Positions 23,449 through 33,366 are shown, numbered from the stretch's first letter. The stretch: 64,000 nucleotides of DNA from Scandinavium lactucae (GCF_033843265.1 NZ_JAWXRD010000040.1:806001-870000); one strand, 5' to 3'. Translations and numbers: made by a program. The notes: generated by a model not told the origin, from the letters alone.

Positions 23449-23862
23449 TTATTTGGCGAGTCCCAGTCGCGGGATTTCAATCGCCGGACATTTATCCATA
23501 ACCACGTTCATTCCCGCATCGCGCGCCAGCACCGCTGCCTGCTCGTTGATTACGCCCAGCTGCATCCACAGGGTTTTCGCGCCAATAGCAATAGCCTCTT
23601 GCGCCACACCCCACGCCGCTTCGGAATTACGGAACACATCGACCATGTCCACTTTTTCGGGCACCTCTGCCAACGTTCCATAGCCCTGCTGGCCCAGCAG
23701 CGTTTTACCTGCCACTTTCGGCGAAACCGGAATGACGTGATAACCCTGATCCAGTAAATATTTCATCACCCGATAGCTTGGGCGATCCGGCTTGTCGCTC
23801 GCCCCGACCAGGGCGATAGTGCGGGTCTCGTTCAAAATGCCTGCAATCTGGTTCTCTTTCAT
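23449..23862 (-). CDS. yccU: CoA-binding domain protein YccU
   Basis: 137 residues from MKENQIAG, matching the E. coli start; the frame is open 18 codons further upstream. A Rossmann CoA-binding fold is seen with TIALVGASDKPDRPSYRV near residue 15 and WMQLGVINEQAA near 95. The product is highly conserved but its reaction is not known. It is convergent with hspQ. Confidence 0.94.
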   Translation of the reverse strand: MKENQIAGILNETRTIALVGASDKPDRPSYRVMKYLLDQGYHVIPVSPKVAGKTLLGQQGYGTLAEVPEKVDMVDVFRNSEAAWGVAQEAIAIGAKTLWMQLGVINEQAAVLARDAGMNVVMDKCPAIEIPRLGLAK

Positions 23863-24030
23863 TTTGTCCTCCGGGCAATTTTGCAAAGTGTACGTCAATC
23901 CTGACATGCCAGCCATTCAGTCATACCTGAGTATGAGGGCGGAAACGTGGAATATGTCTATATGTTAATAAAAACCTATTTCGTAAAGATTTGATACACT
24001 CTATAAACAGGCTTATTTCAGGAGATAGCG

Positions 24031-24693
24031 ATGAAAACGGGGATGGTCATGTTATGTCTGTTGCTTCTGATGCCTGCCTGCGTATCTGCCACGACGCTTC
24101 GGCTCTCGGGTGATATTAATTTACTGGTCCTGGACGGCAAAAAAGTCTCCAGCCTGCTGTTACGCGGAGCAGAAAGCCTTGAGGTAGATAATGGTCTTCA
24201 TCAGGTCGTATTTCGGGTGGAGAAAATCATTGTTTTGCCCGATCAGAATCGTCAGCTGTACGTCTCCCCTCCGCTGATTGCCAGCTTCAACTCGCAGTTA
24301 GTTGGTCAGATAAATTTTAGCTTACCGCGCCTCGAAACGCTGGAAGAGACCCAGGCCTTCACCAGCACGCCCCACGTCAGCCTGCTTGATGGCAATGCGA
24401 TGCCTATTCCGGTCAAACTCGATATCCTGGCCATTACCCAGGCGGGCGGGGAGACCGACTACGAAACAGCCACCGAAGCCTACAACCAGGCGAATAAGCA
24501 GGCCTCCAGCAGCCCATTCAGCACCCCCCTTCCTGACGACAGCACGCTATTATCGAAAACCAACGAGCTTGATAATCCGGCGTATCAGTCGCAAACCTTG
24601 ACCGAACAACGGCTCAAATACTGGTTTCAGTTGGCCGATCCGCAAACCCGCCATCGCTTTCTCGAGTGGGCAAAATCGCAGCCGTCCTCTTGA
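24031..24693 (+). CDS. csgI: Curli assembly inhibitor CsgI (YccT)
   Basis: 220 residues with a signal peptide (MKTGMVMLCLLLLMPACVSA). A DUF2057 domain follows, with TLRLSGDINLLVLDGKKV and the C-terminal QRLKYWFQLADPQTRHRFLEWA. E. coli YccT is a periplasmic inhibitor of CsgA fibre formation. The start ATG follows CAGGAGATAGCG. It stands alone, divergent from yccU and upstream of mgsA. Confidence 0.93.
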   Translation: MKTGMVMLCLLLLMPACVSATTLRLSGDINLLVLDGKKVSSLLLRGAESLEVDNGLHQVVFRVEKIIVLPDQNRQLYVSPPLIASFNSQLVGQINFSLPRLETLEETQAFTSTPHVSLLDGNAMPIPVKLDILAITQAGGETDYETATEAYNQANKQASSSPFSTPLPDDSTLLSKTNELDNPAYQSQTLTEQRLKYWFQLADPQTRHRFLEWAKSQPSS

Positions 24694-24787
24694 GATCATG
24701 ACCTGACACAGGAAAAATTGCCGTTGCCGCTTGCAGCAACAATCACTTCCAGTAATCTGTCCGCATGTTGAATAGTGGAAAATAATT

Positions 24788-25246
24788 ATGGAACAGACAA
24801 CCCGTACTCTGCCGGGCCGCAAACATATCGCCCTGGTCGCGCACGATCACTGTAAGCAGATGCTGAAAGCCTGGGTGGAGCGCCATCAACCGCTGTTGGC
24901 ACAGCATAAACTGTATGGCACCGGCACCACCGGGAATCTGGTTCAGCGGGCGACCGGTCTGGATGTAACCGCCATGCTGAGCGGCCCGATGGGCGGCGAT
25001 CAGCAGGTTGGCGCAATGATCGCCGAAGGCAAAATTGACGTGCTGATCTTTTTCTGGGATCCACTGAATGCGGTGCCGCACGACCCGGATGTAAAAGCCC
25101 TACTGCGTCTGGCGACGGTGTGGAATATTCCGGTCGCCACCAACGTGGCTACCGCCGATTTCATTATCCAGTCGGCGAACTTCAATGCCCCGGTTGAGAT
25201 TCAGATCCCAGATTATCAGCGTTATCTGGCTGAACGGTTGAAGTAA
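24788..25246 (+). CDS. mgsA: Methylglyoxal synthase
   Basis: 152 residues, as in E. coli. It converts dihydroxyacetone phosphate to methylglyoxal and phosphate, a bypass of lower glycolysis when phosphate is limiting. The phosphate-binding and catalytic elements are visible: IALVAHDHCK, GTGTTGNLV, GPMGGDQQVGAMI with the catalytic Asp, and FFWDPLNAVPHDPD. It is cytosolic. A hairpin terminator lies directly after it. Confidence 0.97.
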   Translation: MEQTTRTLPGRKHIALVAHDHCKQMLKAWVERHQPLLAQHKLYGTGTTGNLVQRATGLDVTAMLSGPMGGDQQVGAMIAEGKIDVLIFFWDPLNAVPHDPDVKALLRLATVWNIPVATNVATADFIIQSANFNAPVEIQIPDYQRYLAERLK

Positions 25247-25271
25247 ATAAGCGGTGCCCAGCGTTTGCGCG

Positions 25272-25300
25272 GGCCTACAGGTTGAGTCTGTAGGCCTTTT
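25272..25300. terminator. Terminator between mgsA and helD
   Basis: GGCCTACAG and CTGTAGGCC form a 9-bp stem with a TTTT tail, between convergent genes. Confidence 0.88.
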
Positions 25301-25302
25301 CA

Positions 25303-27357
25303 TCACGGTTTGCGCGCAACCGGCACATCCAGGTTTTTCAGCACCTCAACAAACGACGACGGCTGTGCTTTGTTGTACATCAACCATACCCGCTGCCGGG
25401 CCCGCGTCATCGCCACGTAAAGCAAACGCCGTTCTTCCGCATCCGGAAAATCCTCTGGCTGCGGCAATAGCGCCTGCTCCATCACTGATTCACGTGCGGG
25501 GGCCGGAAACGCATCCTGCCCGTCCTGTAAGCCCAACACAATCGCATAATCGGCCTGCTGACCTTTGCTGGCGTGAATAGTCATAAAATCAATTTGCAAC
25601 TTCGGCCAGCGCGTCGCCGCTTTGTCCAGCGCCGCAGGCTTCAGATGGTGATAACGCGCCATGATCAGAATGCGCTGCTCTGGCTTTGCATACCCGCTGA
25701 GCTTATCGAGTAGCGCATCCAGCTGATCGTCGGCCAACAGCGTGACGGCCTTTTTATCGCCAGCCGTCAGGCTGTTCAGCGGCTTGCTAAGCTGATGCGG
25801 ATTTTGCTGAATAAAGCGATTGGCAATCTCGCCGATTCGGCTATTGAAGCGGTAGGTGGTGTCGAGCGCACAGCAATCACCTTCGCCAAAATAGTGATTA
25901 AACGCGGTGGTCAGCGACAGTTGCGCCCCGCTGAAACGGTAGATTGCCTGCCAGTCATCGCCGACGGCAAACAGCGTGGTCTGGGAGTTTTGTTTACGCA
26001 AGGCCGCCAGCAGCGCGGCACGCTGCGGCGAAATGTCCTGAAACTCATCCACCAGAATATGTTTCCAGGGGCTGACAAAACGCCCTTTCTCCAGCACGTT
26101 AATCGCCTGATGAATCAAGCCGGAGAAATCCAGCGCACCTTCGTCTTTCAGCGCCGTTTTCCATGCTTTAAGCAGCGGGGCCATCAGCTTGATGCGCTTG
26201 CCAAACAGCTCGCGTACCTCTTCCGGCGCGCCTTCAATCATTTCGGCCTGTGAGCCACCGTGGCTACGCATCAGACTCACCCAGCGGTCAAGTCGGCTCC
26301 CCATACGGCGCAGGATTTTCGGGTCATGCCAGTAGTCTTCCTCCGGCACTTCCCATTCCATTTCCTCTGTTAGCCATTGTCGCCAGCCTTTGGCCTGCGC
26401 TTTTTTCTCCTGACATTGCTGCTGCCAGCAGTCGGTCAGTAATTTCTGGCGAGCCACCGTGTCATTTTCCAGCTTGCTGATGACCGGCACTTTTTTACTG
26501 CCCTGCTGGATAATATGCAGCGCCAGCGCGTGAAACGTTTTGGCGCTGATGGCGTCAGTATGCAGACGTTCACGGATACGTTCGTCCATCTCCTGTGCGG
26601 CCTTTCGGCCAAACGCCAGCAGTAATATTTGTGAGGCATCGGCTTCACCGCGCGTCAGCAGCCAGCCCGCCCGGGCCACCAGCACTGAGGTTTTGCCACT
26701 GCCAGCCCCGGCAAGTACCAGTAATGAACGCTCGCCATTCACTACCGCCCGCGCCTGAGCGCTGTTCAACGGCGAGGATTCGATCCCTGCGAAGAAGGCG
26801 GCATACTGGCTCAGCATTGTTTCAGTAAAAGCCTGATTGTGCTTCAAGCGGCTGGCATCCCTATCCTTCAACCACGCCTGACACTGCCGCCACAGTTCGC
26901 GACAATTGTCAAAACTCTCCAGTCGACTGACGGGTACAGGCAGTGCTTCAAGCGCATGAAGAATTTTTTGTCGCAGCTGTGCGACCGCATCGCGGGTCAG
27001 CCATTTGCCTTCCGCGCTGTGACGGGAAATCACCGTCAGCTGCTGGTGCAGTACCTCGGCGGCGATGCTGCTCATCTCCTCGCTCCACTGCTGCCAGCGG
27101 GTATACAGGTGATGATGAAAACGTTGGGTATCGGCCCATTCAGTGCCGTGCAGACGCACCACTTTGTCGTCCGGCAGGACGAACTCCAGTTCGCCCCACA
27201 CCAGCCCACGCTTACAGTGAATAGCGGTTAGCTGATTAAAAGGAATCAGATATTCGTGGCGATCGCCGGACACTTTGACCCCGGCATTCAGGAGTTCAAC
27301 CCGATCATAAGGATGCTGAGCCATTCGTTTGCCGAGGGCGGTTGCTTTTAGTTCCAT
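25303..27357 (-). CDS. helD: DNA helicase IV
   Basis: 684 residues from MELKATALGKR, the E. coli start; the frame reaches 11 codons further. It is a UvrD-like SF1 helicase: Walker A LAGAGSGKTS near residue 212, FGRKAAQEMDERIRERL (motif Ia), VDEFQDISPQR (II), VGDDWQAIYRFSGA (III), TIHASKGQQAD (V), VAMTRARQRVW (VI). The N-terminal 200 residues are the HelD-specific domain. It unwinds DNA 3' to 5' and acts in RecF-type recombination. This enterobacterial HelD differs from the RNA-polymerase-recycling HelD of Gram-positives. Confidence 0.97.
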   Translation of the reverse strand: MELKATALGKRMAQHPYDRVELLNAGVKVSGDRHEYLIPFNQLTAIHCKRGLVWGELEFVLPDDKVVRLHGTEWADTQRFHHHLYTRWQQWSEEMSSIAAEVLHQQLTVISRHSAEGKWLTRDAVAQLRQKILHALEALPVPVSRLESFDNCRELWRQCQAWLKDRDASRLKHNQAFTETMLSQYAAFFAGIESSPLNSAQARAVVNGERSLLVLAGAGSGKTSVLVARAGWLLTRGEADASQILLLAFGRKAAQEMDERIRERLHTDAISAKTFHALALHIIQQGSKKVPVISKLENDTVARQKLLTDCWQQQCQEKKAQAKGWRQWLTEEMEWEVPEEDYWHDPKILRRMGSRLDRWVSLMRSHGGSQAEMIEGAPEEVRELFGKRIKLMAPLLKAWKTALKDEGALDFSGLIHQAINVLEKGRFVSPWKHILVDEFQDISPQRAALLAALRKQNSQTTLFAVGDDWQAIYRFSGAQLSLTTAFNHYFGEGDCCALDTTYRFNSRIGEIANRFIQQNPHQLSKPLNSLTAGDKKAVTLLADDQLDALLDKLSGYAKPEQRILIMARYHHLKPAALDKAATRWPKLQIDFMTIHASKGQQADYAIVLGLQDGQDAFPAPARESVMEQALLPQPEDFPDAEERRLLYVAMTRARQRVWLMYNKAQPSSFVEVLKNLDVPVARKP

Positions 27358-27481
27358 GTCTTGCCAAATCCCGGAGGTAGACTTATGCATGACAGTGTAA
27401 CCGCCAGATTCCAGGTGCTCCAGCGCTAAAAAACGTTACAATCATCGGGTCTTTCGATTCACAGGACTGAACAGAGGTCAT

Positions 27482-27928
27482 ATGCGTACCGTTCTGAATA
27501 TTTTGAATTTTGTGTTAGGTGGTTTTTTTACAACTCTGGGCTGGTTACTGGCTACTGTCGTCAGCATGGTGCTGATTGTGACCTTACCGATGACCCGTTC
27601 CTGCTGGGAAATTACCAAACTTTCGTTCCTGCCGTTTGGTAACGAAGCCGTACACGTAGATGAGCTGAATCCGGACGACAAAAGTGGTCTGATGAACACC
27701 GGCGGCACAGTGCTGAACATCCTGTGGTTCGTGCTGTTCGGCTGGTGGCTGTGTCTGACGCACATCGTCGCAGGCATTGCGCAGTGTCTCACCATTATCG
27801 GTATTCCAGTGGGAATAGCGAACTTCAAAATCGCCGCAATCGCTCTGTGGCCGGTGGGCCGCCGCGTGGTCTCTGTCGAAACGGCCCGCGCCGCGCGCGA
27901 AGCCAATGCGCGTCGCCGTTTTCAGTAA
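27482..27928 (+). CDS. yccF: Inner membrane protein YccF
   Basis: 148 residues with two duplicated hydrophobic segments (NFVLGGFFTTLGWLLATVVS and LNILWFVLFGWWLCLTHIVAG), each followed by a loop. This is the DUF307/YccF repeat, giving four or more membrane spans. Function unknown. CAGAGGTCAT precedes ATG. It lies 17 bp upstream of yccS, and the two form an operon. Confidence 0.95.
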   Translation: MRTVLNILNFVLGGFFTTLGWLLATVVSMVLIVTLPMTRSCWEITKLSFLPFGNEAVHVDELNPDDKSGLMNTGGTVLNILWFVLFGWWLCLTHIVAGIAQCLTIIGIPVGIANFKIAAIALWPVGRRVVSVETARAAREANARRRFQ

Positions 27929-27945
27929 TCGGGGCTGATTGCCAA

Positions 27946-30081
27946 ATGTTAAGCCCAATATTGCGTCGCTATACCTGGAACAGCGCCTGGCTGTATAACG
28001 CCAGAATCTTCATCGCTCTGTGCGGGACCGCCGCCCTGCCGTGGTGGCTGGGTGACGTCAAACTGACCATCCCTTTGACACTTGGTGTGGTGGCCGCCGC
28101 GCTGGCGGACCTCGATGACAGACTGGCCGGACGCCTGCGCAATCTGCTGATTACGCTGGTGTGCTTTTTCATCGCTTCGGCGTCGGTAGAACTGTTATTT
28201 CCCTGGCCATGGGCATTCGCGCTGGGCCTGACGCTGTCCACCAGCGGATTTATTCTGCTGGGCAGCCTGGGTCAGCGTTACGCCACTATCGCGTTTGGCG
28301 CACTGCTGATTGCCATCTACACCATGCTCGGTGTATCGCTGTATGAACACTGGTATCAGCAGCCGTTGCTGCTGCTCGCGGGTGCCATTTGGTACAACCT
28401 GCTGACCTTAACCGGGCATCTGATTTTCCCGATTCGTCCATTGCAGGATAATCTCGCCCGCAGCTTTGAACAGCTGGCCTATTATCTGGAACTCAAATCC
28501 CGTCTATTCGATCCGGATATCGAAAATGAAGCTCAGGCCCCGCTGGTTGAACTGGCGATGGCTAACGGACAGCTGGTCGCGACGCTTAACCAAACCAAAG
28601 CATCGTTGTTGACACGTCTGCGTGGAGATCGCGGCCAGCGGGGGACGCGTCGTACCCTGCACTACTATTTTGCCGCGCAAGATATCCACGAACGCGCCAG
28701 TTCCTCGCATGTACAATACCAGTCGCTGCGCGATACTTTCCGCTACAGCGACGTAATGTTCCGTTTCCAGCGCCTGCTTTCGATGCAGTCTCAGGCGTGC
28801 CAGCAGCTCTCCAGCTCCATTCTTTTACGCACGCCGTATCAACACGACTCTCGTTTTGAGCGCGTTTTTGCGCATCTGGATGCCGCCCTCGATCGTGTGA
28901 GCGCCAGCGGGGCAGATAAAGAACAGATGAAAGCGCTGGGCTTTTTGCTGAACAACCTGCGCGCTATCGACGCCCAGCTGGCAACCATTGAGTCTGAACA
29001 GCAAATGGCGATGCCGCAAAGTGAAACCGAGACGCAGCTGGCCGACGATCGCTTGCACGGATTCAGTGATGTCTGGTTGCGATTGAAGCGTAATTTTTCG
29101 CCAGACTCCGCTCTTTTCCGCCATGCGGTGAGAATGTCGTTGGTCCTGTGCGCGGGCTATGCCTTTATTCAGTTTACCGGGATGCATCACGGATACTGGA
29201 TTTTGCTCACCAGCCTGTTCGTGTGCCAGCCGAACTATAACGCGACGCGCCACCGTCTGGCGCTGCGCGTTATCGGCACCTTAATTGGGGTGGCCATCGG
29301 GCTACCGGTAATTTTACTGGTGCCGTCTGTGGAAGGACAGTTGTTACTGATTGTGCTGACCGGCGTGCTGTTTTTCGCGTTCCGCAATGTGCAGTATGCC
29401 CATGCCACGATGTTTATTACCCTGCTGGTGCTACTGTGCTTCAACCTGTTAGGCGAAGGGTTTGAGGTTGCCCTGCCGCGCGTTATCGACACGCTGATAG
29501 GCTGTGCCATCGCCTGGGCCGCGGTCAGCTTTATCTGGCCCGACTGGAAATTCCGTAATTTGCCGACCGTGATGGCGAGAGCGGTCGACGCGAACTGCCG
29601 CTATCTGGATGCGATTCTGGAGCAGTATCATCAGGGCCGTGATAATCGTCTGGCATACCGCATTGCCCGTCGCGATGCGCATAACCGTGATGCAGAACTG
29701 GCGTCGGTGGTTTCTAATATGTCGACCGAGCCTCGGATAACCGCTGACATGCGTGAAACGGCTTTCCGGCTACTGTGTCTGAATCACACCTTTACCAGTT
29801 ATATTTCGGCGCTCGGCGCTCACCGGGAAAAGTTAACCAATCCCGATATCCTCGCCCTGCTTGATGATGCGGTGTGCTATGTCGATGACGCATTCCACCA
29901 CACGCCCTCAGATGAGCAGCGTGTGCAAAGTGCGTTAGCGGGATTAATGGAACGGATCCGCCATCTTGAACCCGGGTCTGATATCAAAGCACCGCTGGTC
30001 CTGCAGCAGATTGGATTGATGGTGAGTCTGTTACCTGAGTTTTGCCGCCTACAGCAGCAGGTTACTCCTCAGTCGGTCTGA
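27946..30081 (+). CDS. yccS: Inner membrane transporter-like protein YccS
   Basis: 711 residues from MLSPILRRYTWN; the longer frame upstream overlaps yccF and is spurious. Two blocks of transmembrane helices (near residues 15-150 and 390-520) flank a cytosolic helical domain, the FUSC/YccS-YhfK arrangement related to aromatic acid efflux pumps such as AaeB. Conserved MHHGYWILLTSLFVCQPNYNATR lies near residue 400. The substrate is unknown. Its end overlaps that of sxy by 20 nt in convergent orientation. Confidence 0.95.
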   Translation: MLSPILRRYTWNSAWLYNARIFIALCGTAALPWWLGDVKLTIPLTLGVVAAALADLDDRLAGRLRNLLITLVCFFIASASVELLFPWPWAFALGLTLSTSGFILLGSLGQRYATIAFGALLIAIYTMLGVSLYEHWYQQPLLLLAGAIWYNLLTLTGHLIFPIRPLQDNLARSFEQLAYYLELKSRLFDPDIENEAQAPLVELAMANGQLVATLNQTKASLLTRLRGDRGQRGTRRTLHYYFAAQDIHERASSSHVQYQSLRDTFRYSDVMFRFQRLLSMQSQACQQLSSSILLRTPYQHDSRFERVFAHLDAALDRVSASGADKEQMKALGFLLNNLRAIDAQLATIESEQQMAMPQSETETQLADDRLHGFSDVWLRLKRNFSPDSALFRHAVRMSLVLCAGYAFIQFTGMHHGYWILLTSLFVCQPNYNATRHRLALRVIGTLIGVAIGLPVILLVPSVEGQLLLIVLTGVLFFAFRNVQYAHATMFITLLVLLCFNLLGEGFEVALPRVIDTLIGCAIAWAAVSFIWPDWKFRNLPTVMARAVDANCRYLDAILEQYHQGRDNRLAYRIARRDAHNRDAELASVVSNMSTEPRITADMRETAFRLLCLNHTFTSYISALGAHREKLTNPDILALLDDAVCYVDDAFHHTPSDEQRVQSALAGLMERIRHLEPGSDIKAPLVLQQIGLMVSLLPEFCRLQQQVTPQSV

Positions 30082-30691
30082 CTTTCCTTTTCGCCGTCAT
30101 CATCTCTGCCCACGCCTGGAGATGCTGACGGCGCTGCATTGGAATGATAGCCGCATGTATCCCTTGAATCGCCCCTTCCAGTGCAAATAACACACTGATG
30201 CTGAGATCTTTGCGAATACCGCGAAGACGAGTCCAGACCGCCACCGCCCCTAATCGACGCAGCGTAACCTCATCATGAATTCCCGCCTCAAACAGCAGGA
30301 GTTCAAGCTGAAAAGTGATGTTGGGCAAGTTGCGTAATCGATGTGAATCACAGCGCAAATTCTTTTCGTTTTGCGCCCCCCTTAATGACAGCGCTGACAA
30401 GCGCAATAAAAGCGGCTGGTTGTGCCAAAGCGTTTCATCCACCCAGTAATAGTTCAATGAGATTGGTCGCCCACGCTTAGCTAAGGTCAATAATCGAGGC
30501 GGCGTTGTGGCGTGATAGGCCGCACTTTGCTCGCAAACCCTAAGGTAAAGGTCGCCATGCGCCACCATGGCAAACACGGTGTCATCGATTGAGAGGCTGT
30601 ATCCGCCAAATAATGCGCGGTGATGAATCGTTCCTAATGAGGACAAACATTCCTCACATTGATAGATCCGTTTATATGATAGTTTTCCCAT
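30062..30691 (-). CDS. sxy: Competence regulator Sxy/TfoX
   Basis: 209 residues. The TfoX N-domain (RIYQCEECLSSLGTIHHRALFGGYSL, DDTVFAMVAHGDLYLR) and the helical C-domain (LRNLPNITFQLELLLFEAGI ... LRRLGAVAVWTRLR) are both present. With CRP, Sxy activates genes with CRP-S promoters for DNA uptake and processing. It is transcribed divergently from sulA, with 217 bp between them. Confidence 0.95.
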   Translation of the reverse strand: MGKLSYKRIYQCEECLSSLGTIHHRALFGGYSLSIDDTVFAMVAHGDLYLRVCEQSAAYHATTPPRLLTLAKRGRPISLNYYWVDETLWHNQPLLLRLSALSLRGAQNEKNLRCDSHRLRNLPNITFQLELLLFEAGIHDEVTLRRLGAVAVWTRLRGIRKDLSISVLFALEGAIQGIHAAIIPMQRRQHLQAWAEMMTAKRKVRPTEE

Positions 30692-30869
30692 GATTATATC
30701 CTGTAATCATGCAGTTAGATGAAAGAGTTCTGGTAACGGATCCGTTAGAAATGACCATAAGGAACTTCATTTGCCGGGGCAAGAGGTTCTTTACGAAGGG
30801 GACAAATTCTGTGCAATTTTGCGAGGCGCTTTCAGAAAATGAGGTTGATCTTTAAACCCACCGGGTATA

Positions 30870-30885
30870 CTGTATATTCATACAG
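30870..30885. promoter_or_regulatory. LexA box of sulA
   Basis: CTGTATATTCATACAG matches the consensus CTG-N10-CAG, 24 bp upstream of the sulA start. It should repress sulA until SOS induction. Confidence 0.93.
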
Positions 30886-30908
30886 TAACCCACAGGGCGG
30901 GATTCACC

Positions 30909-31406
30909 ATGTACACTTCAGGTTATGCAAATCGCAAAGCAATGGTTTCTGCAACCGCAGTCAACCAACCCCAGCAGAGTGCCACTGGGCTTATTAGCGA
31001 AGTGCTTTATCGTGAGGATCAGCCGATGATGACTCAACTGCTGCTGCTTCCTCTTTTGCAGCAACTGGGCCAGCAAGACCGCTGGCAGCTGTGGCTCACC
31101 CCGCAGCAAAAGTTGAGCCGCCAGTGGGTTCAGGCCTCTGGTCTTCCACTGTCAAAAGTGATGCAGGCGAGTCAGATGTTGCCAGGTACTACACTTGATT
31201 CAATGATTCGTGCACTGCGTACCGGAAACTATAGCGTGGTCATTGGCTGGATTGCTGAAGAATTGAGCGAAGAAGATCAACACCGGCTCGCTAATGCGGC
31301 CGAAGAAGGTCACGCCATGGGGTTCATTATGCGTCCCGTTCGAACCACTTCTCAGCCATCGAGACAGTTTCCTGGGCTAAAAATTCACTCGAATTTGTAT
31401 CATTAA
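30909..31406 (+). CDS. sulA: SOS cell division inhibitor SulA
   Basis: 165 residues against 169 in E. coli. The FtsZ-binding core is conserved (ATGLISEVLYREDQPMMTQLLLLPLLQQL, LSRQWVQASGLPLSKVMQ, WIAEELSEEDQHRL). The C-terminus ends in KIHSNLYH, the Lon recognition tail. It binds FtsZ and blocks septation after DNA damage, and Lon later degrades it. A LexA box lies directly upstream. Confidence 0.96.
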   Translation: MYTSGYANRKAMVSATAVNQPQQSATGLISEVLYREDQPMMTQLLLLPLLQQLGQQDRWQLWLTPQQKLSRQWVQASGLPLSKVMQASQMLPGTTLDSMIRALRTGNYSVVIGWIAEELSEEDQHRLANAAEEGHAMGFIMRPVRTTSQPSRQFPGLKIHSNLYH

Positions 31407-31760
31407 GTAAATTTAGGATTTTTCCTGGTATTTTTTTTGCGCGATCGATAAGCCATGATTATGTACGGGTTATTTTAGGAAAGTGCTTGTGTGGTGCGGT
31501 TCTCAGCATTTTGTTCGGAACAAAAATTCAACATAAATGTTAAATAATGTGTATACAACTCTTTTTTTTTCATATGCCTGACGGACTTCACACTTGTAAG
31601 TTTCCAAGTACGTTGTAGACTTTACATCGCCAGGGGTGATCGGCTTAAGCCACAGATTATGGCGTACTTATAGTTAGGTCCCGCCCCCGGTGAAGGATTT
31701 AACCGTGAACTTCTACATGGATATTCATGGCGATTTTTGGATGATAACGAGGCGCAAAAA
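31407..31760. promoter_or_regulatory. ompA promoter and long stabilising leader
   Basis: 354 bp without a gene. The last 130 bp are the structured leader known to stabilise ompA mRNA in enterobacteria. The ribosome binding site region AACGAGGCGCAAAAAATG is the pairing site of the sRNA MicA in E. coli (knowledge of the family). Confidence 0.75.
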
Positions 31761-32813
31761 ATGAAAAAGACAGCTATCGCGATTGCAGTGGCACTGGCTG
31801 GCTTCGCTACCGTAGCGCAGGCCGCACCGAAAGATAACACCTGGTATGCTGGTGGTAAGCTGGGCTGGTCTCAGTTCCACGATACCGGTTGGTATGACAG
31901 CTCCCTGAACAACAACGGTCCAACCCACGAAAGTCAGCTTGGCGCTGGTGCTTTCGGTGGTTACCAGGTAAACCCGTATGTTGGTTTCGAAATGGGTTAT
32001 GACTGGCTGGGCCGTATGCCTTATAAAGGCGACCAGGTTAACGGTGCATTCAAAGCTCAGGGCGTTCAGCTGACTGCTAAACTGGGTTACCCGGTAACCG
32101 ACGATCTGGACGTTTACACCCGTCTGGGCGGCATGGTATGGCGCGCTGACTCCAGCAACAACGTTGCTGGTGACAACCACGACACTGGTGTTTCCCCAGT
32201 ATTCGCTGGTGGCGTTGAGTGGGCAATGACCCGTGATATCGCTACCCGTCTGGAATACCAGTGGGTTAACAACATCGGCGACGCTGGCACTGTAGGTGTT
32301 CGTCCAGACAACGGCATGCTGAGCGTAGGTGTTTCTTACCGTTTCGGTCAGAACGACGTTGCTCCAGTTGTAGCTCCGGCTCCAGCTCCAGCTCCAGAAG
32401 TACAGACCAAGCACTTCACTCTGAAGTCTGACGTTCTGTTCAACTTCAACAAAGCGACTCTGAAACCAGAAGGTCAGCAGGCACTGGATCAGCTGTACTC
32501 CCAGCTGAGCAACCTGGATCCTAAAGACGGTTCCGTAGTGGTTCTGGGCTTCACCGACCGTATCGGTTCTGACGCTTATAACCAGAAACTGTCTGAGCAG
32601 CGTGCACAGTCTGTTGTCGATTACCTCGTATCTAAAGGTATTCCGTCTAACAAGATCTCCCCACGTGGTATGGGTGAATCCAACCCAGTTACAGGCAACA
32701 CCTGTGACAACGTGAAAGCTCGCGCTGCACTGATCGATTGCCTGGCACCAGATCGTCGCGTAGAGATCGAAGTTAAAGGCAGCAAAGACGTTGTAACTCA
32801 GCCACAGGCTTAA
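31761..32813 (+). CDS. ompA: Outer membrane protein A
   Basis: 350 residues from MKKTAIAIAVALAGF; the frame is open 8 codons further. Signal peptide of 21 residues (cleaved after VAQA). An eight-stranded barrel follows with variable surface loops (WYDSSLNNNG, DSSNNVAGDNHD), then an Ala-Pro linker (APAPAPAPE), then the peptidoglycan-binding domain with FTDRIGSDAYNQ and APDRRVEIEV and a Cys pair (NTCDN, IDCLA). It links outer membrane and cell wall. Codon use is strongly biased as for a highly expressed gene. Confidence 0.98.
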   Translation: MKKTAIAIAVALAGFATVAQAAPKDNTWYAGGKLGWSQFHDTGWYDSSLNNNGPTHESQLGAGAFGGYQVNPYVGFEMGYDWLGRMPYKGDQVNGAFKAQGVQLTAKLGYPVTDDLDVYTRLGGMVWRADSSNNVAGDNHDTGVSPVFAGGVEWAMTRDIATRLEYQWVNNIGDAGTVGVRPDNGMLSVGVSYRFGQNDVAPVVAPAPAPAPEVQTKHFTLKSDVLFNFNKATLKPEGQQALDQLYSQLSNLDPKDGSVVVLGFTDRIGSDAYNQKLSEQRAQSVVDYLVSKGIPSNKISPRGMGESNPVTGNTCDNVKARAALIDCLAPDRRVEIEVKGSKDVVTQPQA

Positions 32814-32826
32814 GTTATCGTCTAAT

Positions 32827-32855
32827 AAAAAACCCCGCGATGCGGGGTTTTTTTT
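32827..32855. terminator. ompA terminator
   Basis: A stem AAAACCCCGC / GCGGGGTTTT with a GAT loop and a long T run. Confidence 0.93.
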
Positions 32856-32913
32856 GTCCTGCGAATCTGAAATAGATAAGCCTGCAGCTACAATTTACCT
32901 GAATTATTCCCTG

Positions 32914-33366
32914 TTACTCTTTCCCTAACATCGCCTGCAAGTCCTGCTTCAGCGTGCTCATCTTAGTAGCATACTTCTCTTTGTTTTCCGCATCTTCAAT
33001 CAGCTGCACGATTGTTTCTGACAGCGTTTTACCCCGACGTTGTGCCAGGACTGCCAGCCGTTGCCAGACAATAAATTCCAGGTCGATAGATTTCTTGCGA
33101 GTATGCTGATGCTCAGCGTTGAAATGCCGCTTGCGCCGCGCCCGAATCGTCTGTTTGAGACGATTGAACAACCCGGGGTTCATGTGTTGCTCAATCCAGT
33201 CGTTAACCTGTACAGGTTCGTTTTCGAGCGTCAACAAGGTATCTACCGCGTCCTGTGCCGCGCTGGCCTCAATGTAGCGGGTGATGAGCTCACCTTCCCG
33301 GTGCTTTTTCACCAGGTACTTCCATTTCCAGCCGCTTTCAAGGTTTTCCAGTTGTTGATATTTCAT
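32914..33366 (-). CDS. matP: Ter macrodomain organiser MatP
   Basis: 150 residues, as in E. coli. An N-terminal helical bundle (MKYQQLENLESGWKWKYLVKK) is followed by a ribbon-helix-helix (KKSIDLEFIVWQRLAVLAQRRGKTLSETIVQLIEDA) and a C-terminal coiled coil used for tetramers. It binds matS sites in the replication terminus region and excludes MukBEF there. It is convergent with ompA. Confidence 0.97.
   Translation of the reverse strand: MKYQQLENLESGWKWKYLVKKHREGELITRYIEASAAQDAVDTLLTLENEPVQVNDWIEQHMNPGLFNRLKQTIRARRKRHFNAEHQHTRKKSIDLEFIVWQRLAVLAQRRGKTLSETIVQLIEDAENKEKYATKMSTLKQDLQAMLGKE

Noticed and set aside
24550..25081. Overlapping minus-strand frames opposite csgI and mgsA
   Set aside because: Shadows of conserved plus-strand genes, with no support of their own.
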